Source of the DNA: Pythium myriotylum
Lineage: Eukaryota > Oomycota > Peronosporomycetes > Pythiales > Pythiaceae
Length of the DNA stretch: 64,000 nucleotides
Direction: 5' to 3'
NCBI GenBank assembly: GCA_023091665.1
Contig: JALJCQ010000009.1
Span: forward strand, 2,294,001-2,358,000
In this document: piece by piece, positions 51,623 through 62,057 of the stretch
How the letters are laid out: the number at the start of each line of letters is the position of its first letter
How positions within the stretch are numbered: position 1 is the stretch's first letter
Made by a program: the position numbers and the translations under genes
Notes under the pieces: generated by a model
What the model was told of the DNA's origin: nothing
Seen by the model: only the letters and a program-made list of their open reading frames with translations
Database searches by the model: none

Positions 51623-53838
51623 CTACGAGAGCTCCTCAATTTCCTTGCGAAGGGCAGCTTCATTTGCAATCTTCTGCTGCTGGTCCTCGTTGAGTGTCGC
51701 ACCGCCAGCCTGTTTCGCCTTCAGCTCGTCGATTTGCTTCAATTTCTTGTTGATCGCCTTGATCTTCTTCTGCTTTTCTTCCTCGGTCAGAACAACAGGA
51801 GTCGGAGGAGGCGCCGCGGCTTCAGGAGTGGCTGGCGCAGTCTTTGTGATGCCCAAGGCAGCCTCCACGGCAGCCTTGGCCTCCTCCACTTCCTTATTCT
51901 TCTTTTTACGCTGGCTCTTGCTTGGCTTTGTTGCTGCAGCCGGCGCTGACATACCAGGGATTGTACGCGGCGCAGTGAACCCGGGGATTCCACCGGGGGT
52001 GGCACCAACCGGAGCTGCAGCCGCACGCGGAGGAGCATACTTGTTGCGATCAAGCTTCTTCGAACCAGTTTCTTCCTGGCGCATCAATGCCGCAAGAGCC
52101 CCCGACGATCGCGGCGGGCGATACGCCTGCACCTTCGGCGGGGCAGCAGGAGCAGCAGCAGCAGCTTCCTCTCCTTTCTTGCGTGGGGATTGCGGGCGGT
52201 TCGGGTACACATCAGGCAAAGCCGGGCGGAACTTGAGGTCGTAGAGTTCTCCGCGGTCTTCCTGGTGGATTGGTCCAGTGCCATCGTACTTGAAAATCTT
52301 GAACCCGTTGTCCACACGAAGACGAGGGAACGTCGTCGCCGTCAGGAAGTAGCGGCTATCAGCTGACCACGTGAAGCATGTAGCCGAGTTCGAATTGGCC
52401 GAGCCAATCTTCTTGAGCTTGTTGCGATCCCAGAAATCCATATCTCCGCGGAGGTTACCGAAGCCAGCGATGCACAAGAAGCGGCCGTGCGGGCTCCAGC
52501 TCACATGATTGCGCGGGGCAGCTCCAAACTCGAAGATCGGGATCGCCTTGTTGTCGTACAGCGTCGCATTGCACGGCATCGCACCGGCCAAGACAATGAA
52601 GCCCCGGCCGGTAGGATCCCACTGAACGTCATGGACCTGCCCTTCCTTCGTCAAAGGAACAATGCAGTCATACTGTCCGTCGCTCTGCATGAAGAAGAGA
52701 CCGGACTCGCCATAGTATGACTTCCCCGTGGTATCCACGTCCGTTCGCGTCTCGATGACGAGTGCCGAACCGGTGGGTGACCACTTCATCGTCACATCCT
52801 GAGCCTTGTAGAAGCTCTTCGAAGCCACAACTGTCTCGAGGCCAGGGAACTGGTAGATCCTGACACTTGCTGGCTTGCCCTTTTTCTCAGGCACGAACAA
52901 AGCGATCTTGTATGGTGGGGGACCAGGAGCGAGGCTGAAGCTTGTCGTGTTCTACACCACACCAAAGGTCAGAATGACAGCACATGCTGAGCGGCATCTC
53001 GTCGAATCGTACCGGGAGCACGATCTGGCCGGCGGTTCCGGCCGTGAGGTCACGGCCGTTGTACAATTGCACACCGTTCGCGCTTTGGCGAGCGCAGATG
53101 GTCTCGTCTGCGCTCCACTGCACTGACGGCCAGGCCTAACAACACCATGCAGTCTCCGATGGTCAGTGATATACGAGATTGGGGTGCAGGCGCCAAACGT
53201 ACATCTTTTGAGAAGATCTTCTGGTTGAAGCGAGCGACAGCTGCACCAGAAGCGACGTTCCAGACGACAAGGTTGCCGAGCTCCGAGTCTTTCTGCGGGC
53301 GCTGCCACGACAGCAAGTGGCTGCCGAGCGGCGACCACGCGATCGCTTGGATGCCCGGGTTCTCCACCTCCAGGATCTGCTCCGAGCTGTCGAGCCACAG
53401 CCACAGCCACACACAGCGTCAGTCCACCGGAGCTGCTCGCGCCGAACGCACGCACTCACGTCTCCGTGTCGCGCACGACGAAGCCCGCCTGCGAGTTTAC
53501 GAGCACGATCTTGCCGCCGTCGCTGCTGAACTCGATGATGTCGGCGGGTGGCGAGCCGAAGGCCTCGTCGCGCTCGATCTTGTGGGTCGTCTGCGACGGG
53601 TGCGACGGCGGCCCCCAGAGCGACTCGACGCCCTGCTTGCCGCGCAGGAAGAACTTGGTGCGAAGCATCGCGACGACCGACTCCTTCTCTGCGTGCATCG
53701 AAATAGAATTAGTCCTCGCTCTTCGCGTAGCGTGAGCGACGCGAGCGACGCACCTGTGGCCATGGTCTCGTCGGTGACTGCTTGGCCGGAAATGGCTTCC
53801 AGCCACCAGGGAATCTGAGTCTGGTGTCTTAACAACAT
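51623..53838 (-). CDS. EIF2A: Eukaryotic translation initiation factor 2A
   Basis: Exons 53838-53754, 53688-53460, 53386-53203, 53135-53013 and 52951-51623 join in phase to 649 residues; introns are 65, 73, 67 and 61 bp, all GT-AG. A WD-type beta-propeller (AIAWSPLGSHLLSW, WPSVQWSADE, FSLAPGPPPYKIALFVP, VSWSPHGRFLCIAGFGNLRG, DMDFWDRNKLKKIGS, YFLTATTFPRLRVDNGFKI) is followed by YDLKFRPA, a low-complexity Ala/Pro/Lys region and a C-terminal coiled coil (KKIKAINKKLKQIDELKAKQ). eIF2A delivers initiator tRNA in a GTP-independent way and acts in non-canonical or stress-related initiation in the cytosol. All introns are in the 5' half; the last exon is 1.3 kb. It shares a 114-bp divergent promoter with the coiled-coil gene. 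Confidence 0.95.
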
Positions 53839-53952
53839 GTCGGTTAGGAACAGACCCAAAATTTACAGGTCAAGACAAAGAATTACCATTATAGCCACGA
53901 TGGAGTTTTTGAACGCGGACAAGCGCGAAAAAGCCGACCCGACCTGTCCACC
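53839..53952. promoter_or_regulatory. 114-bp divergent promoter between eIF2A and the coiled-coil gene
   Basis: The two start codons face away from each other with only 114 bp between them, which must hold both transcription starts. No initiator or CCAAT match was seen. Confidence 0.5.
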
Positions 53953-55628
53953 ATGGGCGACGTGGACGGCGGACTGCTCAAGTGCGTGCTGCAGCTGGCG
54001 GCGTGCAGCGACAAGGTGCGTCGGCGGAGAATCGGCACCCGCAGGTCCATAGAGACTCACGACCGACGCGTCTCGTAGCTGCGAGCCACCGACGTGATGC
54101 TGGACAGCTACGTCGTCAAGATGAAGAAAGAGCTCACGCCAACAGAGCTGCCGACGTTGGCAAGTGCACGATGCGGTCTTTCTATGGAATAGCGGTCCGC
54201 GGGTCTCACGGTCTTGTGGCAGAAAGCGAAACTGGCGGTCGTGCCGATTGATTCCGTCGCCCCGCCCAAGACAGTCGAAGAGCGATTCCAAGAGCTCTTT
54301 GAACTCGGCACGCGTGTCAAACCCATCTCTCTGTAGGAAAATGCTCTGACTGAGGAGTGCTGGCAGGTTCGGAGGCAGCTGAGCGTCTTGAAGTGACGAA
54401 GACGCGACTCGAGAAGGAGTTGCGGCGGAGATCAGAGCAGGTGCGGTTATTACCGACCGACGACTCCAGCTTTGCGTGGTGTAGTGTAACGTTTCGCTGA
54501 GTGACGCAGTTTCAATCCATTCTATCGAGTCGGAATAATGACTTGCAGGTAGTAAATGGCGCTCCCCAAAAAGCTGTCAAGGATAGCAGCTGAGATGGTT
54601 GCTCGCAGGAAGAATACAAGCGCGTCCAAAAAGACCTCGACGAAGAGGTCGCAAATCTGTCCAGGGTGAGTGCCACTATCTGCCTTCGTCTCCCCTTTGC
54701 CTTCTTTGACGAACAGTGTAAACAGCAAATTACTGAAGAACGAGCAAGACAGCAGTCACTCAAACGTCGAAGGACGGATGCAACATCGCAGGCGATGACA
54801 AAGTCGGCACGTCGAGCGAAACAATCAGTGGAGAACGAAAACGCGAAGCTTCAGGCAAGTGCATCACTTTGAATTTATATTATCGCTGATTCTCACGCCA
54901 ATGACAGAGGGAAGTGGATGCTCTTTCCGCTGAGATTACGCGTCTACAAGAAGTATTTGCAAACTTAGAAGCAGAGGACAACTCGATGGAGGACAATTCC
55001 GACTTGTCGGGTGCTTCGACCGCAGCTGAGCAGCAAGAAGCGATAACAAGCGAAATCGAGAGTCTTCGGAACGAGGTTAAGATGCTTCGAGAAGCCAAAG
55101 AATCAATTGAGGCAAATCAGGTGACCTCGTTCAAGCCACAATATGAATCGGAGAAAGCTGAACTGGATGAAGAGATCGCTCACGTATGGCCACTAGTACT
55201 CGGATGCCCATTTCGCAGAGAACACGAGCTGACTTTCTTTCGGTTTCTGCAGCTCAAACAGGTGACGGACGAAGTCCAGAAGCAGCTTGGGTCCCACAGC
55301 AAACGTCTTCACGCACTCGTGGGGACGCTGGCGCCGAGCTCCGGCTTAGGCGCTTTGATGACTCGTCTGTACAAGCAACTCACAAGCGACACGTCCGAAG
55401 GGCCTCGTAAGACGGCAGACCTCCAAGCATTCCTCAAGGTGCGTATCGAAGGCTTCAATGCATCTCTACTATCATCATTACCGTGCCCGTTCCGTTCATC
55501 TCACGCGTGGGACTATCTTACAGAGCTGCCCAAGCGTGGAAGAAGGGAAACGCGCAATCGACGAAATGAAGAAACTCCAACTCATCTACTGCTACGAGTC
55601 AAGTGGGATCATCGCTCTCGCCGATTAG
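53953..55628 (+). CDS. Ten-exon coiled-coil protein of unknown function with two GC-AG introns
   Basis: Exons 53953-54015, 54079-54159, 54223-54313, 54367-54440, 54510-54548, 54609-54665, 54717-54854, 54908-55183, 55253-55438 and 55524-55628 sum to 369 residues plus stop with every phase agreeing; introns are 51-85 bp. Introns 2 (54160-54222) and 7 (54855-54907) start with GCAAGTGCA rather than GT. The protein is almost entirely helical and charged: TVEERFQELFELG, RLEVTKTRLEKELRRRSEQ, EEYKRVQKDLDEEVANLS, REVDALSAEITRLQEVFANL, SEIESLRNEVKMLREAKE. It closes with a more globular end, MKKLQLIYCYESSGIIALAD. Kinetochore or centrosomal coiled-coil proteins often look like this, but no family was recognised. 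Convergent with SHMT, 86 bp between stops. Confidence 0.75.
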
Positions 55629-55714
55629 CAACAACTGGGACGCCGATTTTGCTTTCATCTTGATGACTCTTGTTTCACGTTACTGCACGAACGAACCGAC
55701 CCCTGGACGGAAAT

Positions 55715-57344
55715 CTAGTCCTTGTACTTCATGTCTTCAACCTCGAAACCAATCGTTGGGAACTGACGAACAAACGCTGTCACCTTCTCCTTGAGCGACT
55801 CAACACGCTTAGCGGCACTAGCATCCGTGACGATGTACTCCTTGAAGTCCTTAACCTTCTTGCCGCCCTTGGCGACAATCTCGCCGTTCAGCTCAGCAGC
55901 CAACTTGACACCGTCGTCGATGAAACGCGCAACCTGCACGAAGTCCTCCTCGGTGCAGCCACGGGTCGTGAGCGCCGGGGCACCGAGACGGATGCCGCTA
56001 GGCACAAGTGCACTCTTGTCTGAAGGCACTGTGTTCTTGTTCACGACCATGTTCGCATTCTCGAGCAGCGACTCGACGCGAGCACCATCAACACCACGAG
56101 ACTTCTTCACGTTGACCAATGCCAAATGGTTGTCGGTACCGTTCGAGACGACCTCATAGCCGAGGTTCATGAGCTCACCGGCGAGTGCCTTGGCGTTCTT
56201 CAGCACCTGCTGCTGGTACGCAATGAAGCTCGGGCTCTTCGCCTGGTAGAGGGCCGTGGCGAGTGCAGAGATCGTGTGGTTGTGCGGGCCACCCTGGAGG
56301 CCAGGAAAGACCGCAAAGTCGATGCGCTGCTGGAGGTCATAGTGGGTTTCCACGCCCTTCTTATCCACACTCTTGAGACCCTTGCGGTAGAAGATCATCG
56401 CACCACGCGGTCCACGCAGCGACTTGTGGGTCGTCGTGGTCACGACATCAGCGTACTCGAACGGCGAAGGCACAACGCCCGCCGCGACGAGACCGCTGAT
56501 GTGGGCCATGTCGGCAAGAAGGATGGCGTTCTGCTGGTCACAGATCTCGCGCATGCGCTTGTAGTCGATGTTGCGCGAGTACGCACTTGTGCCAGCGACG
56601 ATGAGCTTGGGGCGGAAAAGCGCTGCAGTTTCCTCGAGCTTGTCGTAGTCGATGATGCCCGTGCTCTCGTTGAGACGGTACGGCATGCTCTCAAAGTAGA
56701 TCGACGTGGCCGAGATCTTCTTGTTGCCGAGCTGGTAGCCGTGGGACAAGTGGCCACCGTGCGGCAGATCGAGCGCCATGATGCGGTCATGGGGCTGGAG
56801 CAGCGCCGTGTACACTTGGAAGTTGGCTGGCGAGCCCGAGAGCGACTGGACGTTCACACCCCAGAGCTCCGGGTCCAAGTTGAAGGCCTCGAGCGCACGC
56901 TGGCGGCAGAGGTTCTCGGCTTCGTCGATGAACTTGTTGCCGCCGTAGTAGCTACACACAAAGCCCAAGTCAGTTCTAGAACTCGAAGATCTCTCCAGCA
57001 CCACGCACCGAGCCCCTGGGTAGCCCTCCGAGTACTTGTTGGACATGACGGATCCGAGCGCATCGAGCACGGCGGTCGACGTGAAGTTCTGTCACATGCA
57101 AGAAAGGCTCGGTGAGTCGAGCAGAGAGAGCACCGAGCAGGCGTCGCGCGAGGCGTCGCACCTCGGACGCGATGAGGCTGATGCAGTTGCGCTGGCGCTG
57201 CTTCTCCTTCTCAATGATGTCGAAGAGCTCCGGGTCGGTGGCCGCGAGCGGCTGGTTGAGCGCGGCGGCCCAGGCGCGGGTCTCGCTGGAGATGGCACGC
57301 ACGGCGCGCGCGCGGCGGGAGGTCTGGAGCAGCGCGGCGCGCAT
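55715..57344 (-). CDS. SHMT: Serine hydroxymethyltransferase, mitochondrial
   Basis: Exons 57344-57162, 57088-57009 and 56951-55715 give 499 residues in phase; introns are 73 and 57 bp. Splicing restores the conserved IASE-NFTS and GYPGAR-YYGG motifs. The PLP lysine is in [41 protein letters not shown] and [14 protein letters not shown] are present. The first 25 residues are Arg/Ala/Ser-rich without acids, indicating mitochondrial import. The enzyme interconverts serine and glycine with transfer of a one-carbon unit to tetrahydrofolate, feeding thymidylate, purine and methionine synthesis. Confidence 0.97.
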
Positions 57345-57884
57345 GGTCGGGACTGTCTACGAGTGCCGTCGAATCAACGGGCTCCAAGGAACCATTGCCC
57401 AAACGGATCCCGCGAGCCCTGCAGAAGAAAACCTCTATAATATCATCGCTTTACGTAAATACATATATGGGTTTGAACAGTCACGACTGTTGAGACGCTT
57501 GATATTGAATTTCAATATCATTCAACTTGCATAAATGATGTTTAGGGTGAGGGAAGGCTGTGCGGAGGTTTCTGCACACGAATCCGTTGGGTGGTGCCGT
57601 CCCACGCGTGGCTCGTCATTGCGTGTTTTCATCCAATAGAAGGGGCGATAGAGAGTATACATGGTGCCGGTTAATCAGGAGCTTCAAGTATACGATTATG
57701 AAAATAGTGACATCGAATATGCACTTTTTAGTGACAGACGCGAACTTGAGAAAGGCAACTGATGCCGCGGACAAGATGACGGGCGTCCGTGCGAGTCGAG
57801 TGGAGACACAAGTGGAGACACACACGCGGAGGCTTTGGCCCTGGCCTCGGGCAGAGGACGACCGACAGACAGACGCGAACCGCG
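57345..57884. other. 540-bp divergent gap between SHMT and the second formin
   Basis: Contains both promoters. A weak initiator-like stretch gtcattgcgtgttttcatcc is at about 57614-57633 on the plus strand, 250 bp before the formin ATG. No gene was recognised. Confidence 0.45.
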
Positions 57885-59876
57885 ATGTTCGCGGAGATCC
57901 GCGCCGCGGCTGCGCGCCGAGAGGCCAAGGCGCGCTGCGCTGAGGAGCCGTCGGCCTGTGGCAAGGAAGAGATCCCACGCGGTGGGGCGCACTCGGCAAG
58001 CGCAGCGGCTCCTACCAGCTCTTCTTCATCGACACCAGTTGCTCCCGATATCGAAGCGCAGATCAACAAGTACAAGACCATGCTGCGCGTCGGCATCCGC
58101 CTCCCGTCTGTGCTGCGAAAGATGGGCGAGGACGCGTTTGATATCACGCTCTTCGACCAAGAAATCGACCGAGCGGATATCGACGAGTTCTATCTGCCTG
58201 CGTTTCTTGCTTCAACACACAGCAACACAGAGGAGCCTGTTAGGTTGCGCAAGGCTCCGCCGCAGTCAACACGGAAGAAGATCCATATCCCAGTTATCGC
58301 CAAGTCCATGGCGACCCTCAAGATCGCGAACGCCGTCGATTCCACGACACTCTGGGATCGCAAGTGCAAGCATCCGAGTGAATTCTCAGTCTCAGCGAAG
58401 ACGCGAGAGCACTTTGATGAGCTGTTCACTTTTGACCCATCCATGAACAAGCACTCGACACCTGCGAGAAGCTCCCATGGGACGTCGACTAGCAGCGTGC
58501 TTATCGACAAAGTCCGTGCGCAAAACATTGCAATACTTCTTGTTGGCATGAAGATTTCGACCGATGAATGGCGTCAGTGCATCCTGAATCTGACTTTCGA
58601 ACAGAAGTTTAGCGAGAATCTCAAAATGCTTCTGCCAGTATGGCCCACGAGCGATGAGTGGCGAGCTATTCAAGCGTACAATGGAGACGTAGACAAGCTC
58701 GGTCGAGTCAGTAACCATTGTCTGCGGCTTGAAGACCGCTCCTCACTTTGTTCACGTGGTTTTACATAGGCTGAAAGCTTCTTTGTGGGACTACGAGATA
58801 TCCCACGATTGAAGAAAAAGTTTGAATGTCTTCAATTCAGACTGCAGTTCTCCACGCGAGTCTTCGAACTGAGGTACCAAGCGCATAAAACTGACAAATT
58901 CTAGCATACTCAGCCAGGTTGTGAGTGTAGAGAAGCTATGCTAGTTGTTATCCGAGCAATCAACCAGATCGTCGAGAAGGAAACGTTCGCGGCGACTATG
59001 CAGCACATTTTCCGTCTTTGCTGCATCCTCAACAACGGTGACACAGCCGAGGATTCGATGGCTGCTGCCAAAGGTTTCCGTATATCAGCTCTCACCCAGT
59101 TGCTTTGTGCACGATCGTTGGACCCTAAGGTATCCGTCCTGAGAGCTATGATTGAAGCAATTGAGGTGAGAACCCTACTCTGTTGTTCGCCAACTTTGAT
59201 CGTGGGTAATAATCGACGCTATATCTCAGCGCGATCACCCTAGACTTGGAACTTTCGCGCAAGAATTGACTCTTCTCAATAAGTGTGCAAGTGTATCTTT
59301 AAATGGCATCCACTCGGAACTCATCTCTCTAGAGAGTGGCTACTCTGGGATTCTCGACGAAAGCATGGTACGATAAGTTCATCTGCCCAATTGATTAACC
59401 TCCCCATCGACGTTGCCTTGTAGAGAGCTGGTACCATCAAACTTGATGCTACGGATAATCTGCTCTTCGTCGACGGCTTGAAGACCTTCTTGGCCGCCAT
59501 CAACAGCTTTGCGGCCGAAGCGGACCTTGAGCTCCAGGGGCTCCGCATCATCGCAAGCGATCTTCACCACGCGGTAGGTGTCCAGGGGTGTATTTGGTAT
59601 CATTATTGCAGAACTCGACTTCGGTGAATGTCTCAGGTTCAAAGACTCAACTCATATCTTGAAGAGCCAGAGACAACGCCCTTCAACGAGGTAATCTCTC
59701 ACATCGCCGCGTTCGTGGACGCATACGAGATAGAGCGGGAGAAGATCGTTTATAAGGAGGAAGATGATGAAGATGTGAAGGTCTACTCACCTCCAACCGC
59801 GATATCGTCGGCATCATCGTATTTAAGTCCCTCAAGTAGTGGCAGCGATGATGAAGAAATGTGGTACGAAGAGTGA
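57885..59876 (+). CDS. Short formin-like FH2 protein with one CCDC53-like motif
   Basis: Six exons (57885-58706, 58770-58873, 58931-59165, 59230-59367, 59424-59573, 59637-59876) sum to 562 residues in phase; introns are 56-64 bp. Residues about 58-95 (INKYKTMLRVGIRLPSVLRK) resemble the MLKMGLPRGAVEQKM units of the first formin in the window. The FH2 region follows: RKKIHIPVIAK, KVRAQNIAILLVGMK, AESFFVGLRDIPRLKKKF, FSTRVFELREAMLVVIRAIN, RLCCILNNGD. The segment FSTRVFELREAM aligns closely with FPTRVHELRESI of the first formin. The usual GNxLN motif is CILNNGD here, so actin affinity may differ. There is no FH1 polyproline region and no LAEMLAKR array. It ends in an acidic tail. Its stop is only 15 bp from the stop of the convergent METTL21-like gene. 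Confidence 0.85.
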
Positions 59877-59891
59877 GAAGCCACCCAGTAG

Positions 59892-60953
59892 CTATTTCAA
59901 AGTTAACTCCCACAATTGAATTTTGTCACTCCTGAACTCTGGATGGAGCTCGTCTCGCAACAGAGCTCGTCTGTGGAATCCACGCCTCTCCAACTCCTGG
60001 AATAGAATCGTATCTGAGACCACGCTGCGTTGCTGGTGTGACATAAGGATTGTCGTTGGTACACCGGATGCTGTTGTGATGGTCTCCATGGTGTCCACGA
60101 GGGGAACGATGAGTTCTTCAACCCATACGACGTCGGACGCAAGGACGAGGTGAATGTCTCCTAGATCTGTTCTCGGTTTGAACCAATCAAGAACTTGAGC
60201 TTCAACGTGAGTGTCTTTGTGTTTGGCTGGGACTATCGTGCGCTGAATGTTTCGTTTTAGGTTGCTCATGGTGTAGTCTAGATCAGTGAGTATCACTTCT
60301 CTTGCACCTCCGAGAAGTGCCGCCGAGAGACCAACAAGACCTGTTCCCGCGCCGAGCTCCAAAACCCTCATGTCCTTGAGACCCTCCGTGAACTTGTGCT
60401 CGAGGTATTTAGCCAGCACGACTGACCCATCCCAAGTCGTGAGCCCTGTGCCTAACCCGGAGTTCTCAACTTCGTCGACGAAGACCGACTGCCCGTTAAT
60501 ACGGAAGCCCCCTGCGGTTGTGTCAACAGCAAATATTCGTGCGGGCAGGGCGAGGTGGTCGGCATTGCTGTTGCTGGTGGCGGGCCTGTGGAGAATGACA
60601 TTGAGCCGAGACCTTTTCGAGAGCTGTCTCAAGCTTGTAAGAGGCTCGAAGCGATCCGCTCTGTAGTCGTAGACTTCAACATCGAAATGTGCAAACTCGT
60701 TTCCATTCTTCTGCCCATGAAACGTTGCCATCAGTTGATCCCGCAGCGTGATCTCGAGGTCCTTCAAAGAGAGGTTCGACGGAACGCGCATGTTCATAGG
60801 ACCAGTTGGGCCATCGGCCATCAACGAGCGCGGGAGGTTCTGAATGTCCACGCGGAGGAGCAGATGCGGCTGCGCTGCTGAAGCGAAGGAGGAGGCCATC
60901 GCGCAGACGAGAGCGAGCTGCAGCAGCGCGCGAGTCAATGCCAAGTGGGCCAT
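59892..60953 (-). CDS. METTL21-family lysine methyltransferase with apparent signal peptide
   Basis: Intronless, 353 residues from the ATG at 60953. The first 27 residues form a hydrophobic stretch rich in Leu/Ala (LALTRALLQLALVCAMASSF) ending in ASA-A, a good signal-peptidase site. A beta-rich, ubiquitin-like-sized middle region follows (about 30-125), then a Methyltransf_16 domain: SGLGTGLTTWDGSVVLAKYL, LELGAGTGLVGL (SAM-binding motif I), LTDLDY, LDWFKP and ASDVVWVEELIVPLV. Family members methylate lysines of chaperones, elongation factors and mitochondrial proteins, normally in the cytosol or organelles without a secretory signal. The signal peptide and the extra N-terminal region are therefore unusual. 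An alternative is a start at an internal Met, making the protein cytosolic. Confidence 0.88.
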   Translation of the reverse strand: MAHLALTRALLQLALVCAMASSFASAAQPHLLLRVDIQNLPRSLMADGPTGPMNMRVPSNLSLKDLEITLRDQLMATFHGQKNGNEFAHFDVEVYDYRADRFEPLTSLRQLSKRSRLNVILHRPATSNSNADHLALPARIFAVDTTAGGFRINGQSVFVDEVENSGLGTGLTTWDGSVVLAKYLEHKFTEGLKDMRVLELGAGTGLVGLSAALLGGAREVILTDLDYTMSNLKRNIQRTIVPAKHKDTHVEAQVLDWFKPRTDLGDIHLVLASDVVWVEELIVPLVDTMETITTASGVPTTILMSHQQRSVVSDTILFQELERRGFHRRALLRDELHPEFRSDKIQLWELTLK

Positions 60954-61173
60954 TCGAGAACCTGTCAGGTGATCTTCAAGTCATCTGAGAGCTCTCAATG
61001 CGTACCTAATGACGATCACTAAGTACGCTATCGGATGGCTACATTCTGCAGGAGCTGATGCACTTGGTAACGGACCAGGCACTGGAGGTGGCCATCCGTC
61101 GCTTGCAGGCGCAAAGTGACGCATTCTTAGACTGTCAGTTGGTATTCCGGCGCGAACATCGCCAATCGTGGTG

Positions 61174-61982
61174 ATGAGCAGCATCTTCAATCGCAACAAG
61201 ACCTTCCGCCCAAGGAAGAACCATCACAATGGTACCAAGCGATACGATCTCCACAAGAAGGCACAGGCGACACTTGGAAGGTAGTCATGCCAAAGCTCGT
61301 AAATAGGATCTTTCGGACCCTCTTCATTCTCACTCGTCACAGTGGCGATATTCGCAATGCGGTTGCGCTCCCAGCAGGAGAAGATTTGAACGACTGGCTC
61401 GCAGTCCACAGTAAGCTATCTCGTATTCGCTCGGTGCAAGGCTCATGACTAATGTTTTTCACTAGCCGTGGATTTTTTCAACGAGATCAGCATCGTTTAC
61501 GGCACGATTATCGAATTCTGTACACCGGAAACGTGCCCAAATATGAGTGCTGGACCCAAGTACGTGTCCGTGTTGTTTCGTCGTCGAGTTAAGCATCTGA
61601 ACCAGAACTGGTTAGATTTGAGTATTTGTGGAAGGACGACCGTAAGTACAAGACGGCGAGCAAGCTTGCTGCGCCTGAGTACATCGACATGCTGATGAGT
61701 TGGGTTGAAGAGTTGATCAGTGATGAAGCTCTTTTCCCGACCCGCGACGGCACTACCTACCATCGCAGCTTCCCTACAATGATCAAAAACATTTTCCGCC
61801 GACTATTTCGTGTATATGCACACGTCTACTACTCTCACTTTGACAAGATCGTTGGCTTAGGTGCCGAGGCCCACCTGAACTCCTGCTTCAAACATTTCAT
61901 GTTGTTTGTGACGGAGTTTGATCTCGTGGACAAGCGAGAACAGGAGCCGCTCAAACAGCTTATTAAAAGTCTGCTCGGCTAA
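61174..61982 (+). CDS. MOB1: MOB1-type kinase activator
   Basis: Four exons (61174-61280, 61343-61410, 61466-61559, 61616-61982) give 211 residues in phase, the usual size (about 210-220); introns are 62, 55 and 56 bp. Conserved elements: [88 protein letters not shown]. Zinc ligands are visible as CTPETC and HVYYSH. MOB1 binds and activates NDR/LATS kinases (Hippo, MEN/SIN pathways), controlling mitotic exit and cell growth. Confidence 0.95.
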
Positions 61983-62057
61983 GGCACACTTCCACAATAT
62001 ATGGAGAAGTACATTCTATGGATGACTAGAACCCGATCTTTCTCCAATTCTCTCCAT

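Noticed and set aside
54337..54366. Reading ENALTEECWQ as an exon related to CENP-K
   Set aside because: Keeping it requires an intron of about 20 bp or loss of the well-formed TVEERFQELFELG coil; treating it as part of a 53-bp intron makes all phases agree.
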